From the NCBI GenBank assembly GCA_015061035.1, contig SUXK01000004.1, positions 1 through 64,000 on the forward strand: a stretch of DNA of 64,000 bases. Reading direction: 5' to 3'. The translations under genes and the position numbers were made by a program. Shown here piece after piece: positions 8,493 to 17,711 of this stretch; positions within the stretch are counted from its first letter, which is position 1, and every line of letters begins with the position of its first letter. Source of the DNA: Bacteroidales bacterium. Lineage in GTDB: Bacteria > Bacteroidota > Bacteroidia > Bacteroidales > G3-4614. The notes below the pieces were generated by a model. That model was not told the origin of the DNA, searched no databases, and saw nothing but the letters and a program-made list of their open reading frames with translations.

Positions 8493-9743
8493 TTAGCCTT
8501 TGATAGCCTTAATACCAGGCAACACCTTACCCTCAATAGCCTCTAACAAAGCACCACCACCTGTTGATACGTAAGATACTTTGTCTGCTAAACCGAATTT
8601 GTTTACACATGCTACTGAGTCTCCTCCTCCTACAAGTGAGAATGCTCCGTTTTCTGTAGCCTCTACTATTGCATCTGCAATTGCACGTGATCCTGCTGTG
8701 AAGTTATCAAACTCGAATACTCCAGCGGGTCCGTTCCAAAGGATTGTTTTTGCATCTTTAATAGCGTTTGTAAACAATACGCGAGTTTCAGGTCCTGCAT
8801 CAAGACCTTCCCATCCTTCGGGTATTGCTCCAACTGGAACGATTTGTGTGTTTGCATCGTTGCTGAATGAGTCAGCAGCAACACAGTCTGTTCCTAATAC
8901 AAGGTTTACGCCTTTTGCTTTTGCTTTCTCAATGATGTTTAGAGCAAGGTCAAGTTTATCTGTCTCGCAGATTGATAGTCCTACTTCTCCTCCCATTGCT
9001 TTTGCAAATGTGTATGTCATACCACCGCAAAGGATTAGGTTATCAACTTTGTCCATCAAGTTCTCGATGATACCGATTTTTGTTGATACTTTTGATCCTC
9101 CCATAATTGCTGTGAAAGGACGTTTGATATTGTTAAGTACGTTCTCAACAGCGTTTACCTCTTTCTCCATTAGGTAACCTAACATTTTGTTATCTGCATC
9201 AAAATAGTCAGCGATAACTGCTGTTGAAGCGTGTTTACGGTGTGCTGTTCCGAATGCATCGTTTACATAAGCATCGGCATAACTTGCAAGTGTTTTTGAG
9301 AACTCTTTTTGACTTGCTTTCATTGCCTCTTTTGCCTCTGCATATGCTGGATCTTCTTTATCAATTCCTACAGGTTTTCCTTCCTCTTCGGGATAGAAAC
9401 GAAGGTTCTCAAGTAGTAAAACTTCTCCTGGTTTAAGTGCTGCTGCTTGTTCTGCTGCTTTTGCACAATCAGGTGCAAATTGTACTGGTACTCCAAGTTT
9501 CTCTGCTACTACGTCTTTGATTTGTCCAAGAGAGAATTTAGGATTTACTTTTCCTTTGGGTTTTCCCATGTGTGACATGATGATTAATGCACCACCGTCA
9601 GCAAGAATTTTTTTAAGTGTGGGAAGTGCTCCGCGAATACGTGTATCGTCAGTAACTTTTCCATTCTCATCAAGAGGTACATTAAAGTCAACGCGAACGA
9701 TTGCTTTTTTACCTGCAAAATTGTAATTGTCGATTGTTTGCAT
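8493..9743 (-). CDS. pgk: Phosphoglycerate kinase
   Basis: [37 protein letters not shown]-terminal GGGDSVA and STGGGALLE motifs. Confidence 0.98.
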   Translation of the reverse strand: MQTIDNYNFAGKKAIVRVDFNVPLDENGKVTDDTRIRGALPTLKKILADGGALIIMSHMGKPKGKVNPKFSLGQIKDVVAEKLGVPVQFAPDCAKAAEQAAALKPGEVLLLENLRFYPEEEGKPVGIDKEDPAYAEAKEAMKASQKEFSKTLASYADAYVNDAFGTAHRKHASTAVIADYFDADNKMLGYLMEKEVNAVENVLNNIKRPFTAIMGGSKVSTKIGIIENLMDKVDNLILCGGMTYTFAKAMGGEVGLSICETDKLDLALNIIEKAKAKGVNLVLGTDCVAADSFSNDANTQIVPVGAIPEGWEGLDAGPETRVLFTNAIKDAKTILWNGPAGVFEFDNFTAGSRAIADAIVEATENGAFSLVGGGDSVACVNKFGLADKVSYVSTGGGALLEAIEGKVLPGIKAIKG

Positions 9744-9838
9744 AGTTTTTTTATTTTAATTGGTTATTGTTTCTTTTATTATATGAGTGCGAAGTTAATA
9801 AATTTTCGTTAGTTTACATCTATTTTTTTGCTTTTTGT

Positions 9839-10669
9839 TTATACAATACCTCTCTCTTTCAGTATTGCCTCCATCTCTTTTTGTACAGACTCTGCTGCTT
9901 GTGCTGCTGCCTCTGCAAAATCTTCTCCTTTTGAGACATATATTACTCCTCTTGAAGAGTTTACCAATAATCCGCAATCTTCAATCATTCCATATTTGCA
10001 TACGTCTTGAAGACTTCCGCCTTGCGCTCCTACTCCCGGCACTAACAGGAATGATTTAGGTGCAACTTTACGTACATCTGTGAAGCGTTCGCCTTGTGTT
10101 GCTCCTACTACAAACATCATCTCTTCGGGTGTTGCCCATGTTTGTGCTGTACGCATCACTTTTTCAAATAGTTGCTCACCCTCTGTATCGGTTGTCAATT
10201 GAAAATCGTGTGAGCCTTTGTTTGATGTCAATGCCAATAGAATTACCCATTTGCCTTCGTAGCCTAAGAATGGTTTTACGCTGTCCTCGCCCATATAGGG
10301 TGCTACTGTTACTGAATCAATGTTTAGATGCTCAAAGAATGAACGTGCGTACATCTCTGATGTGTTTCCTATATCTCCTCGTTTTGCATCGGCTATTATA
10401 AACATGTCGGGATAGTTTGCCTGAATATATTTAACTGTTTTCTCAAATGCTATCCATCCCTCTACTCCTAAACTTTCGTAGAATGCCAGATTTGGTTTAT
10501 ACGCTACACAATATTGTGCTGTTGCATCGATTATCGCTTTATTGAAAGCAAAGATTGGTTCTTCCTCTGACAACAGGTGTTGAGGTATTTTTTTAATGTC
10601 GGTATCAAGTCCTACGCACAAAAATGAGCGTTTGCGTTTGATGTTCTCAAAAAGTTCTTTTCGTGTCAT
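9839..10669 (-). CDS. pyrF: Orotidine 5'-phosphate decarboxylase
   Basis: [47 protein letters not shown]. Confidence 0.96.
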   Translation of the reverse strand: MTRKELFENIKRKRSFLCVGLDTDIKKIPQHLLSEEEPIFAFNKAIIDATAQYCVAYKPNLAFYESLGVEGWIAFEKTVKYIQANYPDMFIIADAKRGDIGNTSEMYARSFFEHLNIDSVTVAPYMGEDSVKPFLGYEGKWVILLALTSNKGSHDFQLTTDTEGEQLFEKVMRTAQTWATPEEMMFVVGATQGERFTDVRKVAPKSFLLVPGVGAQGGSLQDVCKYGMIEDCGLLVNSSRGVIYVSKGEDFAEAAAQAAESVQKEMEAILKERGIV

Positions 10670-10760
10670 GTTTATTTAGTTGTTAGTTATCAACTCCGTT
10701 GTCCCTTTGGGGTAATTTACAAATATTTGCTTGTTGAATCTGCTCTCGCTTACTCGCAGA

Positions 10761-11870
10761 TTATAGTTCACTCTCTTTTAGTCTCTCTGCATTTTCTGCA
10801 ATCATAAGGTTATCAATACAGTCTTGTATATCGCCATCCATAAATGCTGACAGGTTATATATGGTATAGTTTATACGATGGTCTGTGATACGTCCCTGTG
10901 GATAGTTATAGGTGCGTATTTTTGCTGAACGGTCGCCTGTTGATACCATTGTTTTGCGTTTGTTCGAAATGTCATCGATATATTTTTGATGCTCTTTGTC
11001 ATAGATGAATGTACGAAGTCGTGCCAATGCTCTCTCTTTATTTTTTGGTTGGTCGCGTGTTTCAGTACACTCAATCAATATCTCTTCTGTCTCGCCTGTA
11101 TTGGGATTTTTCCACATATAACGCAAACGGACTCCCGACTCTACTTTATTTACGTTCTGTCCTCCTGCTCCTCCTGAACGGAAGGTATCCCATTTTATCT
11201 CGCCTTCGTTTATTTCAACGTCAAATTGCTCTGCCTCGGGTAACACTGCTACTGATGCAGCCGATGTGTGTACTCGTCCTTGTGTTTCGGTTACTGGTAC
11301 TCGCTGTACTCGATGTACTCCAGATTCGTATTTTAGTGTTCCGTAGACTTTCTCTCCAGATACTGAACAGATAATCTCTTTAAATCCGCCACTTGAACCT
11401 TCGCTTACGCTTGATACTTCAAGACGCCAACCTTTTGTTTCGCAATATTTTGAGTACATGCGGAAGAGGTCTCCTGCAAATATTGCTGCCTCATCTCCTC
11501 CTGTTCCGCCACGAATTTCAAGGATTGCATTCTTGTCATCTTGTGGATCGCCAGGTACGAGAAGGAGTTTTATTTTCTCTTCTATTTGTGGTAATGCCTC
11601 GTTGTTTATATCCAACTCTTCTTTTGCCATTTCGCGCATTTCGGCATCATCCTCACTCTCCAATATCTCCTTTGCCTCTGCAATAGAGTTCAAGCATCCT
11701 TCATACTCTTTTTTGGCCTCTACTATTTTCTCAAGGTCTTTGTACTCTTTGGTGAGTTTTACATATCGTCTTTGATCGGCAATTGTTTCGGGGTCTGTTA
11801 TAAGTGTGGCCACCTCCTCAAAACGGAATTGCAGAGTCTCTAATTTATCAAGTAATGTATTGTTACTCAT
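10761..11870 (-). CDS. prfA: Peptide chain release factor 1
   Basis: GGQ motif in RSGGAGGQNVNKVESGVR; RF1-like overall architecture. Confidence 0.97.
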   Translation of the reverse strand: MSNNTLLDKLETLQFRFEEVATLITDPETIADQRRYVKLTKEYKDLEKIVEAKKEYEGCLNSIAEAKEILESEDDAEMREMAKEELDINNEALPQIEEKIKLLLVPGDPQDDKNAILEIRGGTGGDEAAIFAGDLFRMYSKYCETKGWRLEVSSVSEGSSGGFKEIICSVSGEKVYGTLKYESGVHRVQRVPVTETQGRVHTSAASVAVLPEAEQFDVEINEGEIKWDTFRSGGAGGQNVNKVESGVRLRYMWKNPNTGETEEILIECTETRDQPKNKERALARLRTFIYDKEHQKYIDDISNKRKTMVSTGDRSAKIRTYNYPQGRITDHRINYTIYNLSAFMDGDIQDCIDNLMIAENAERLKESEL

Positions 11871-11903
11871 ATTCTTTTCTTATATATCTTCTATGCTAAA
11901 ATA

Positions 11904-11990
11904 ATACAAACCGAGAGCAGAACTAAATCTATTTAAGTTATGCCGAGGTGCAGCCTATTTTCGCGGTAGTTTATCTACCGCAAAGATAGT
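11904..11990 (-). promoter_or_regulatory. prfA upstream region with a -7-like box and hairpin
   Basis: Minus strand reads TATCTTTGCGGTAGATAAACTACCGC..., a TAnnTTTG box overlapping a cggtag-ataaa-ctaccg hairpin. Confidence 0.4.
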
Positions 11991-12001
11991 TAAAAAAAAG
12001 T

Positions 12002-12034
12002 GAGCAACCAAGTTTTTTATATTCTTGGTTGCTC
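12002..12034 (-). terminator. Rho-independent terminator downstream of the aromatic operon
   Basis: gagcaaccaag (12002-12012) pairs with cttggttgctc (12024-12034), with T-rich flanks on both strands. Confidence 0.85.
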
Positions 12035-12053
12035 TTTTTATTTGTGTCTATTA

Positions 12054-12827
12054 CTACTTCAATTTCCCTCGAATTGCATTCAGGTATTTTATCATTCCCG
12101 ATGTGTCTTTCTCTTCTACCATCTTTTGTAATATTGACAACTGTTTTTGTATATCTTCTAATTGTTGTGGTGTATGTGGATTGAAAAGAATTTCGGTTAA
12201 TAGATAATCATCTTCTGACAGCAATCCTCGTGCTATATTCATATGCTTTTTGAATGTTGTTCCCGGTGCATCTTGATGCTTCATTACACTTGCAAATACT
12301 AATGTTGATGCAAAGGGTATTGATAGCGAGTAGGCTATTGTTTCATCGTGTTCTTGGAATGTGTACTCAAATATATTCAAATGTAATTTGCTATACAAAT
12401 CCTTGAAAAAGACTTTTCCTAAATGGTCACTCTCTGAAATGATTATTGTATTTTGGGTACTTAAATCACTTAGATTGGCAAATGTTGGTCCGAACATTGG
12501 GTGTGTTGAAACAAACGGACGCCCTGCATCTTTATAAAACTCGGGCAAACCTGTTTTTACTGATGCAATATCGGAAATTATACATCTTTCGGGAAGGTAT
12601 GGTATTACCTCTTTATAGGCTTCTATGGTATATTTTACCGTTACTGCATTTATAAGCAACTCTGGTTCAAACTCTTTTATCTCCTCTAATTTTGAAAATC
12701 GTAGGGTATTGAATGTAAATCGTAAGCGTGCAGGATCTTTATCGAACATTGCCACTTCATGCTCAAAACTTAACACATCGGCAAAGAACGATCCCATCTT
12801 GCCTGCCCCCATTATCAATATTTTCAT
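12054..12827 (-). CDS. tyrA: Prephenate dehydrogenase
   Basis: MKILIMGAGKMGSFFADVLS (NAD-binding) and PFVSTHPMFGPTFANLSDLS, in a TyrA/aromatic gene context. Confidence 0.88.
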   Translation of the reverse strand: MKILIMGAGKMGSFFADVLSFEHEVAMFDKDPARLRFTFNTLRFSKLEEIKEFEPELLINAVTVKYTIEAYKEVIPYLPERCIISDIASVKTGLPEFYKDAGRPFVSTHPMFGPTFANLSDLSTQNTIIISESDHLGKVFFKDLYSKLHLNIFEYTFQEHDETIAYSLSIPFASTLVFASVMKHQDAPGTTFKKHMNIARGLLSEDDYLLTEILFNPHTPQQLEDIQKQLSILQKMVEEKDTSGMIKYLNAIRGKLK

Positions 12828-12872
12828 AATATATGAATTTAGGGGACGTGCCTTTGCACGTCCCTACATTTA

Positions 12873-13946
12873 TTATTCTTTACCTTTCAATATCTCAACT
12901 TGTTGACGAACACTCTCCTCGTGTATGGCTTGCATGATTGTCATCATAAAATCGCCTTTCATCTCGGCTGACTCGGCTTGCTCTACGCGTTTTTTCAGTA
13001 TCTCATCGTAACGTGCTGCCTGAAGTACTGTCATTTTATGTTCTTTCTTAAATCTTCCTATCTCGCGAGATACACGCATACGTTTTGCCAAAAGGTCTAT
13101 TAATTCGTTATCCAACACGTCAATTTGTTTACGAAGGTCTCCTAAATCTTCGGTTGTTGTGTGTTGGTCACGTATAATCAAATCATCTAATATCAAATCT
13201 AATGTTCCAGGTGTTATTTGTTGGTTTTTATCGCTCCAAGCATAGTCGGGAGAACAGTGTGACTCTATTATAAGTCCGTCAAATCCCAAGTCCATTGCTT
13301 GTTGTGATAGTGGAGCGATAAAATCACGTTTTCCGCCTATATGGCTGGGATCACTAAATATTGGTAAGTTTGGTAAACGGCGACGCAACTCAATGGGTAT
13401 ATGCCATTGTGGTGAGTTACGATATACTTTTTCATCGTAACTACTAAATCCGCGATGTATTGCTCCTATTTTGCGTAGTCCTGCATTGTATATACGCTGT
13501 ATTCCTCCTATCCAAAGTTCTATGTCAGGGTTTACCGGGTTTTTAATCAATACTGGAATGTCTGCTCCTTTTAGTGCATCGGCAATCTCTTGCATTGCAA
13601 AGGGGTTTGCTGTTGTTCTTGCTCCTATCCACAACAAATCTACTCCGTGTTTTAATGCTTCAAGTACATGATATTGGTTTGCAACCTCTGTTGCTACATA
13701 CATTCCTGTCTCTGCTTTTACCTTTTTAAGCCACAAAAGTCCTTCGCTACCTACTCCTTCAAAACCTCCTGGTTTTGTACGGGGTTTCCATATTCCTGCA
13801 CGGAATATTTTTATTCCTCGCGATGCTAAATCTTTTGCTGTTTCCATTACTTGGTCCTCTGTCTCTGCACTACAAGGTCCTGCTATTACAAGTGGTCGTT
13901 TTGTGTCTAAACCCGGTAGGGTGATTGGTTCAAATTGCATTTCCAT
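12873..13946 (-). CDS. Bifunctional 3-deoxy-7-phosphoheptulonate synthase / chorismate mutase
   Basis: PLVIAGPCSAETEDQVMETAKDLASRGIKIFRAGIWKPRTKPGGFEG (DAHPS) and C-terminal LRKQIDVLDNELIDLLAKRMRVSREIGRFKKEH (chorismate mutase). Confidence 0.95.
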   Translation of the reverse strand: MEMQFEPITLPGLDTKRPLVIAGPCSAETEDQVMETAKDLASRGIKIFRAGIWKPRTKPGGFEGVGSEGLLWLKKVKAETGMYVATEVANQYHVLEALKHGVDLLWIGARTTANPFAMQEIADALKGADIPVLIKNPVNPDIELWIGGIQRIYNAGLRKIGAIHRGFSSYDEKVYRNSPQWHIPIELRRRLPNLPIFSDPSHIGGKRDFIAPLSQQAMDLGFDGLIIESHCSPDYAWSDKNQQITPGTLDLILDDLIIRDQHTTTEDLGDLRKQIDVLDNELIDLLAKRMRVSREIGRFKKEHKMTVLQAARYDEILKKRVEQAESAEMKGDFMMTIMQAIHEESVRQQVEILKGKE

Positions 13947-13976
13947 AGTTGTATATTTTAAATTTTTATACTCTGT

Positions 13977-15140
13977 TTATATTATTGTTTGTATTCTCTC
14001 TTTTGCTTCTTTTAATTTATTTTCTGTTGCACAAAGTGATATGCGTATAAATTTGTCTCCTTCGCTTCCGAATATCATTCCCGGTGTTATGAATACTCTT
14101 GCGTCATATAATATTTTATCGGCTAACTCTGCTCCATCTTTATATTTATCAGGGACTTTTGCCCATAGAAACATTCCTCGTTGTGCAGGGTCAAATTTAC
14201 ATCCTAACATTGTTGCTATCTCTTCGGCTAATACTCTTCGTGGTCGGTATATTGTATTTATCTCTTCGTACCACTCCTTGCCAAGTGATAATGCTTTTGA
14301 TGCGGCTATTTGCATTGAACGGAATGTTCCTGAATCAATATTACTTTTTACCCTCAATACCCAAGCAACAAATTGTGGATTTGATGCCAACATTCCTACT
14401 CGCCAACCTGGCATATTGTGCGATTTACTCATTGAATTGAGTTCGATACATATATCTTTAGCACCTTCTACTGATAAAATACTTAATGGGTTGTCGTTAA
14501 GAATAAAACTATATGGGTTATCGTTTACTATTACTATGCCATGTTTTTTTCCAAATGCAACCAATTGTTCAAATAACTCTTTTGTGGCTACTCTTCCTGT
14601 TGGCATATTGGGATAGTTTACCCACATTAGTTTTACGTTTGATAGGTCGTTTTTCTCTATCTCCTCAAAATCAGGTAACCAATCGTTCTCTTCTTTTAAA
14701 TTGTAGGTTATTATATTTGCCTCTGCCAAACGACTTACCGAACTATATGTTGGGTATCCTGGATTTGGTACTAATACTCCATCTCCTGGATTCAGGAAAG
14801 CCAGCGATATATGTAATATGCCCTCTTTTGAGCCTATTAGGGGTTGTATCTCGGTTTTTGAATCGAGTTCTACACCAAACCATGTTGAATACCATGCTGC
14901 AAATGCCTCGCGTAGTTTTGCTATTCCTACGTATGGTTGGTATCCGTGTGCTGTATCTTGGGCAGCATCGTTTGACAATGTCTCAATAACTTCTTTGTGT
15001 GGTGGACGGTCGGGACTTCCTATTCCTAAACTTATTATATCCAAACCTCGAGCATTCATCTCTGCCACCTCTTTTAACTTCTTAGAAAAGTAGTATTCGC
15101 TTATTGTTCCTACTCTGTTTGCAGGTTTAATCTCTTTCAT
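13977..15140 (-). CDS. Class I/II pyridoxal-phosphate aminotransferase, first gene of the aromatic operon
   Basis: MKEIKPANRVGTISEYYFSKKLKEVAEMNARGLDIISLGIGSPDRPPHKEV; ELNSMSKSHNMPGWRVGM. The Met at 15140 is preferred because ORF start 15221 would place a terminator inside the CDS. Confidence 0.92.
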   Translation of the reverse strand: MKEIKPANRVGTISEYYFSKKLKEVAEMNARGLDIISLGIGSPDRPPHKEVIETLSNDAAQDTAHGYQPYVGIAKLREAFAAWYSTWFGVELDSKTEIQPLIGSKEGILHISLAFLNPGDGVLVPNPGYPTYSSVSRLAEANIITYNLKEENDWLPDFEEIEKNDLSNVKLMWVNYPNMPTGRVATKELFEQLVAFGKKHGIVIVNDNPYSFILNDNPLSILSVEGAKDICIELNSMSKSHNMPGWRVGMLASNPQFVAWVLRVKSNIDSGTFRSMQIAASKALSLGKEWYEEINTIYRPRRVLAEEIATMLGCKFDPAQRGMFLWAKVPDKYKDGAELADKILYDARVFITPGMIFGSEGDKFIRISLCATENKLKEAKERIQTII

Positions 15141-15149
15141 TGCTTTTTT

Positions 15150-15181
15150 AATAAAAAATCCCGCTCTTTTAAAGAACGGGA
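15150..15181 (-). terminator. Attenuator terminator in the leader of the aromatic operon
   Basis: Minus strand TCCCGTTCTT-TAA-AAGAGCGGGA followed by TTTTTTATT, 10 nt before the aminotransferase ATG. Confidence 0.88.
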
Positions 15182-15227
15182 TATTGTATTTGTTTTTATT
15201 TATTTCTTGTATCTTACACACGCAAAA

Positions 15228-15237
15228 CCCCGCTCTT
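15228..15237 (-). promoter_or_regulatory. Antiterminator strand overlapping the leader-peptide stop codon
   Basis: Minus strand AAGAGCGGGG nearly duplicates the terminator 3' arm (AAGAGCGGGA), so it can pair with CCCGTTCTT instead. Confidence 0.75.
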
Positions 15238-15298
15238 ACTTGATGCTAAAGTAAAAGTAATAATAAAAGTATGCGAATGTTGACATTAAATTTTTCAT
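15236..15298 (-). CDS. Phe/Tyr-rich leader peptide MKNLMSTFAYFYYYFYFSIK
   Basis: ATG AAA AAT TTA ATG TCA ACA TTC GCA TAC TTT TAT TAT TAC TTT TAC TTT AGC ATC AAG TAA, verified codon by codon on the minus strand. Below the ORF-track length cutoff. Confidence 0.85.
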   Translation of the reverse strand: MKNLMSTFAYFYYYFYFSIK

Positions 15299-15333
15299 CT
15301 CTTTTTTTATGCGGTTGTGTAATTTACACCTTG

Positions 15334-15363
15334 CAAAGGTATATAGATTTTTTTTCTTTGCAA
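15334..15363 (-). promoter_or_regulatory. Bacteroidetes-type promoter of the aromatic operon leader
   Basis: Minus strand TTG (15363-15361), 19-nt spacer, TACCTTTG (15341-15334). Confidence 0.75.
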
Positions 15364-15399
15364 ATATTTTGATATTTTTTTTCAATTTTTTTTTGCGAA

Positions 15400-16389
15400 C
15401 TATTCAAATCTATAAATGTTATTTCTTGTTCGTTCTTGCTGTTCTCTTAAATCAAGACGTAATTGTTGAATATAATCTGAAAGATATGCAATCTCGGGAT
15501 CATATACGCTCTTCTTGCGTGAATGGAGTGCAAATGATATACGGGCCCACATTAACGACTTATCAAAATTGTGTTTTATCTCTTCGTACATTGCTAAATT
15601 TGCTGATGTTCGTGCTTGAAATTTCTTTGAACGTTTGTTTTCGTAAAGATATTCCCATATAAATGACGCTTCATCGTATTTTCCTTCTCTCCAAAATTTA
15701 TCTGCTTTTCGCATCATTCTGTTGCCCGAAACAAAATAGAGTCGAACAAAATTTTCGCTACTTGGCATAAATTGTGCCGATGCTACTTTTGCTATATTGG
15801 GTACTAATTTATTTATACATTCATACTGTGATGGTAGTGAATTTATAGCCTCTTCTCGTGTATAACCTGCTCCATTAAATACTAATGTATCGACACACGA
15901 ATATAAGACTATGGTATCATAATTAGGTCGAGCGATAGAGAGTTGTATTTCGGTGGGTACAAACAAATCAACAAAGTGCCAATCTTCATCTATTGTTCCT
16001 GAACGATAATAGGGATTTATTGATACCTTATTTAATGCTATAATATTATTCTCCGATGGACTATACTCTTCTATCATATTCTTAGTTATTAATTGTGAAG
16101 AGGGGGAATCAACAATATACTCTTTTACTATGCAGGGAGACTCTGAAGTGTTTAGTCTGTCAGATATTGCAGCATATATATATTGGGCAACTGAGTCTTG
16201 TATATGCAATACTGTTTGATTCTCTTGTACTGATATTTTGCTTACATTATATAATAAGACTATGGGAGTTGTATCTGAAAGTGCAATATTAGGTGCGTTT
16301 TTTATATTATACTCCACAACTTTCATTGATGTACAACTCATCATTGTTAGTATAATTGTCAGAAACAGATATATAGTTCCTTTTTTCAT
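15400..16389 (-). CDS. DUF6340-like lipoprotein
   Basis: MKKGTIYLFLTIILTMMSCTSMKVVEYNIKNAPNI; lipobox and TPR-like C-terminus. Family call from memory. Confidence 0.7.
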   Translation of the reverse strand: MKKGTIYLFLTIILTMMSCTSMKVVEYNIKNAPNIALSDTTPIVLLYNVSKISVQENQTVLHIQDSVAQYIYAAISDRLNTSESPCIVKEYIVDSPSSQLITKNMIEEYSPSENNIIALNKVSINPYYRSGTIDEDWHFVDLFVPTEIQLSIARPNYDTIVLYSCVDTLVFNGAGYTREEAINSLPSQYECINKLVPNIAKVASAQFMPSSENFVRLYFVSGNRMMRKADKFWREGKYDEASFIWEYLYENKRSKKFQARTSANLAMYEEIKHNFDKSLMWARISFALHSRKKSVYDPEIAYLSDYIQQLRLDLREQQERTRNNIYRFE

Positions 16390-16495
16390 ATTCATTACTT
16401 TGTGTTTTATATCCGAAATTTCCGTTTTATATACACAAAAGTAATGAATATTTTTATTTATAGGTTATTTATGGTTGTTAAATTGAGTATAAATT

Positions 16496-17611
16496 TTAAT
16501 ACCTATATGGCGGTGGTGGTGGCATAATGGTATTGGGAGTATAACCCGGACCCCACTCGTTCCAAGGGGTAAGCACCACCCTTAAATTTATATCGCCGTA
16601 AGTATGTAACTCTAATATTGGATTTTGTCTGCAATTAAGATATACTAAAGAAGAACATAATGATACATCGAGTGTGGTTATAGAGTTATTACTGCAATCG
16701 AGGTGTTGCAGCAGTGTTCTGGCGTGTAAATCTAAATCATCAATACTATTGTAAGAGCAATCGATAAACGAAAGATAATCACACTCTTCAATATTTATTT
16801 GTCGTAAATTATTATAGGAGCAATCAAGGTGCGTTAGCAATGGTGAGTTATATATTGAGAAATATGTCATATTGTTATTGCTACAATAGAGTGTTGTCAG
16901 TTTCTTTAAATTCATAGGTGTAAATCGGGTTATATTATTATTGTCGATATTGAGATTTGACAACATGGGAACACCCGATAAATCTATTTGTGTTAGATTG
17001 TTATATCCACAATAGAGATTATACAGAGAGTCGCATCCTGATAAATCTATATTTTGTAGTTTACAACCTTGTATATTTAATGTGTTAAGTGTTTTTGAGG
17101 CAGAGGCTGTGAAGGTTATAAAATCATTATCGCCACAATTTATTATTGAGATTGATGGCAGGAACGATAGATTGAGTTCTTTTAAATGATTTTTATTGCA
17201 TAACAGTCGTTTCAGAGAGATGCAATTCTCTAAATTAAGGGTTTCGATATGATTATTTGAGACGTTTAAACTTTTAAGTTTTGTACACCCCGATATATTT
17301 AACGCAGTTAGTTTATTTCGTGATAAATCAACAGTTTGAAGCATTGTCATATCCGATAAATCCAAGTCGCCAGAGAGGGAATATCCACGCCACATTATTG
17401 ATTTTAGATGTCCGTTGCTCCACTCTATCCCGTGCCAAGAGAGCGGATTATTCAAATCTTTTATTCCTATTGATTGTGCATTGGTTTTGTTTGAACGTGA
17501 TGTTTGAGATAAGAATGTTTTTAACTTTTTTAGTTCGCTCTTATCAATTTGCTGTGCATTTACCGTTAGCGTTGCAAAAATTAGGAGTGTTAGAAATAGA
17601 ACTCTTTTCAT
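16496..17611 (-). CDS. Secreted leucine-rich repeat protein
   Basis: Signal peptide MKRVLFLTLLIFATLTVNAQ plus repeated L..LNCS.N.I..LDLS units. Confidence 0.88.
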   Translation of the reverse strand: MKRVLFLTLLIFATLTVNAQQIDKSELKKLKTFLSQTSRSNKTNAQSIGIKDLNNPLSWHGIEWSNGHLKSIMWRGYSLSGDLDLSDMTMLQTVDLSRNKLTALNISGCTKLKSLNVSNNHIETLNLENCISLKRLLCNKNHLKELNLSFLPSISIINCGDNDFITFTASASKTLNTLNIQGCKLQNIDLSGCDSLYNLYCGYNNLTQIDLSGVPMLSNLNIDNNNITRFTPMNLKKLTTLYCSNNNMTYFSIYNSPLLTHLDCSYNNLRQINIEECDYLSFIDCSYNSIDDLDLHARTLLQHLDCSNNSITTLDVSLCSSLVYLNCRQNPILELHTYGDINLRVVLTPWNEWGPGYTPNTIMPPPPPYRY

Positions 17612-17711
17612 AGGACAAAAAAATAGTATATGCTTAAAACATATACTACTCCTAAAAAGTTCGACACTATATAATATCTGCTGACGTGACGGATCACCTC
17701 CCTACTTGTTG

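Noticed and set aside
8581-9177. 198-aa plus-strand ORF opposite pgk
   Set aside because: Antisense shadow of a certain pgk gene; low-complexity composition and no recognisable domain.
13903-14616. 237-aa plus-strand ORF opposite the aminotransferase and DAHPS genes
   Set aside because: Antisense to strongly supported genes; no family resemblance.
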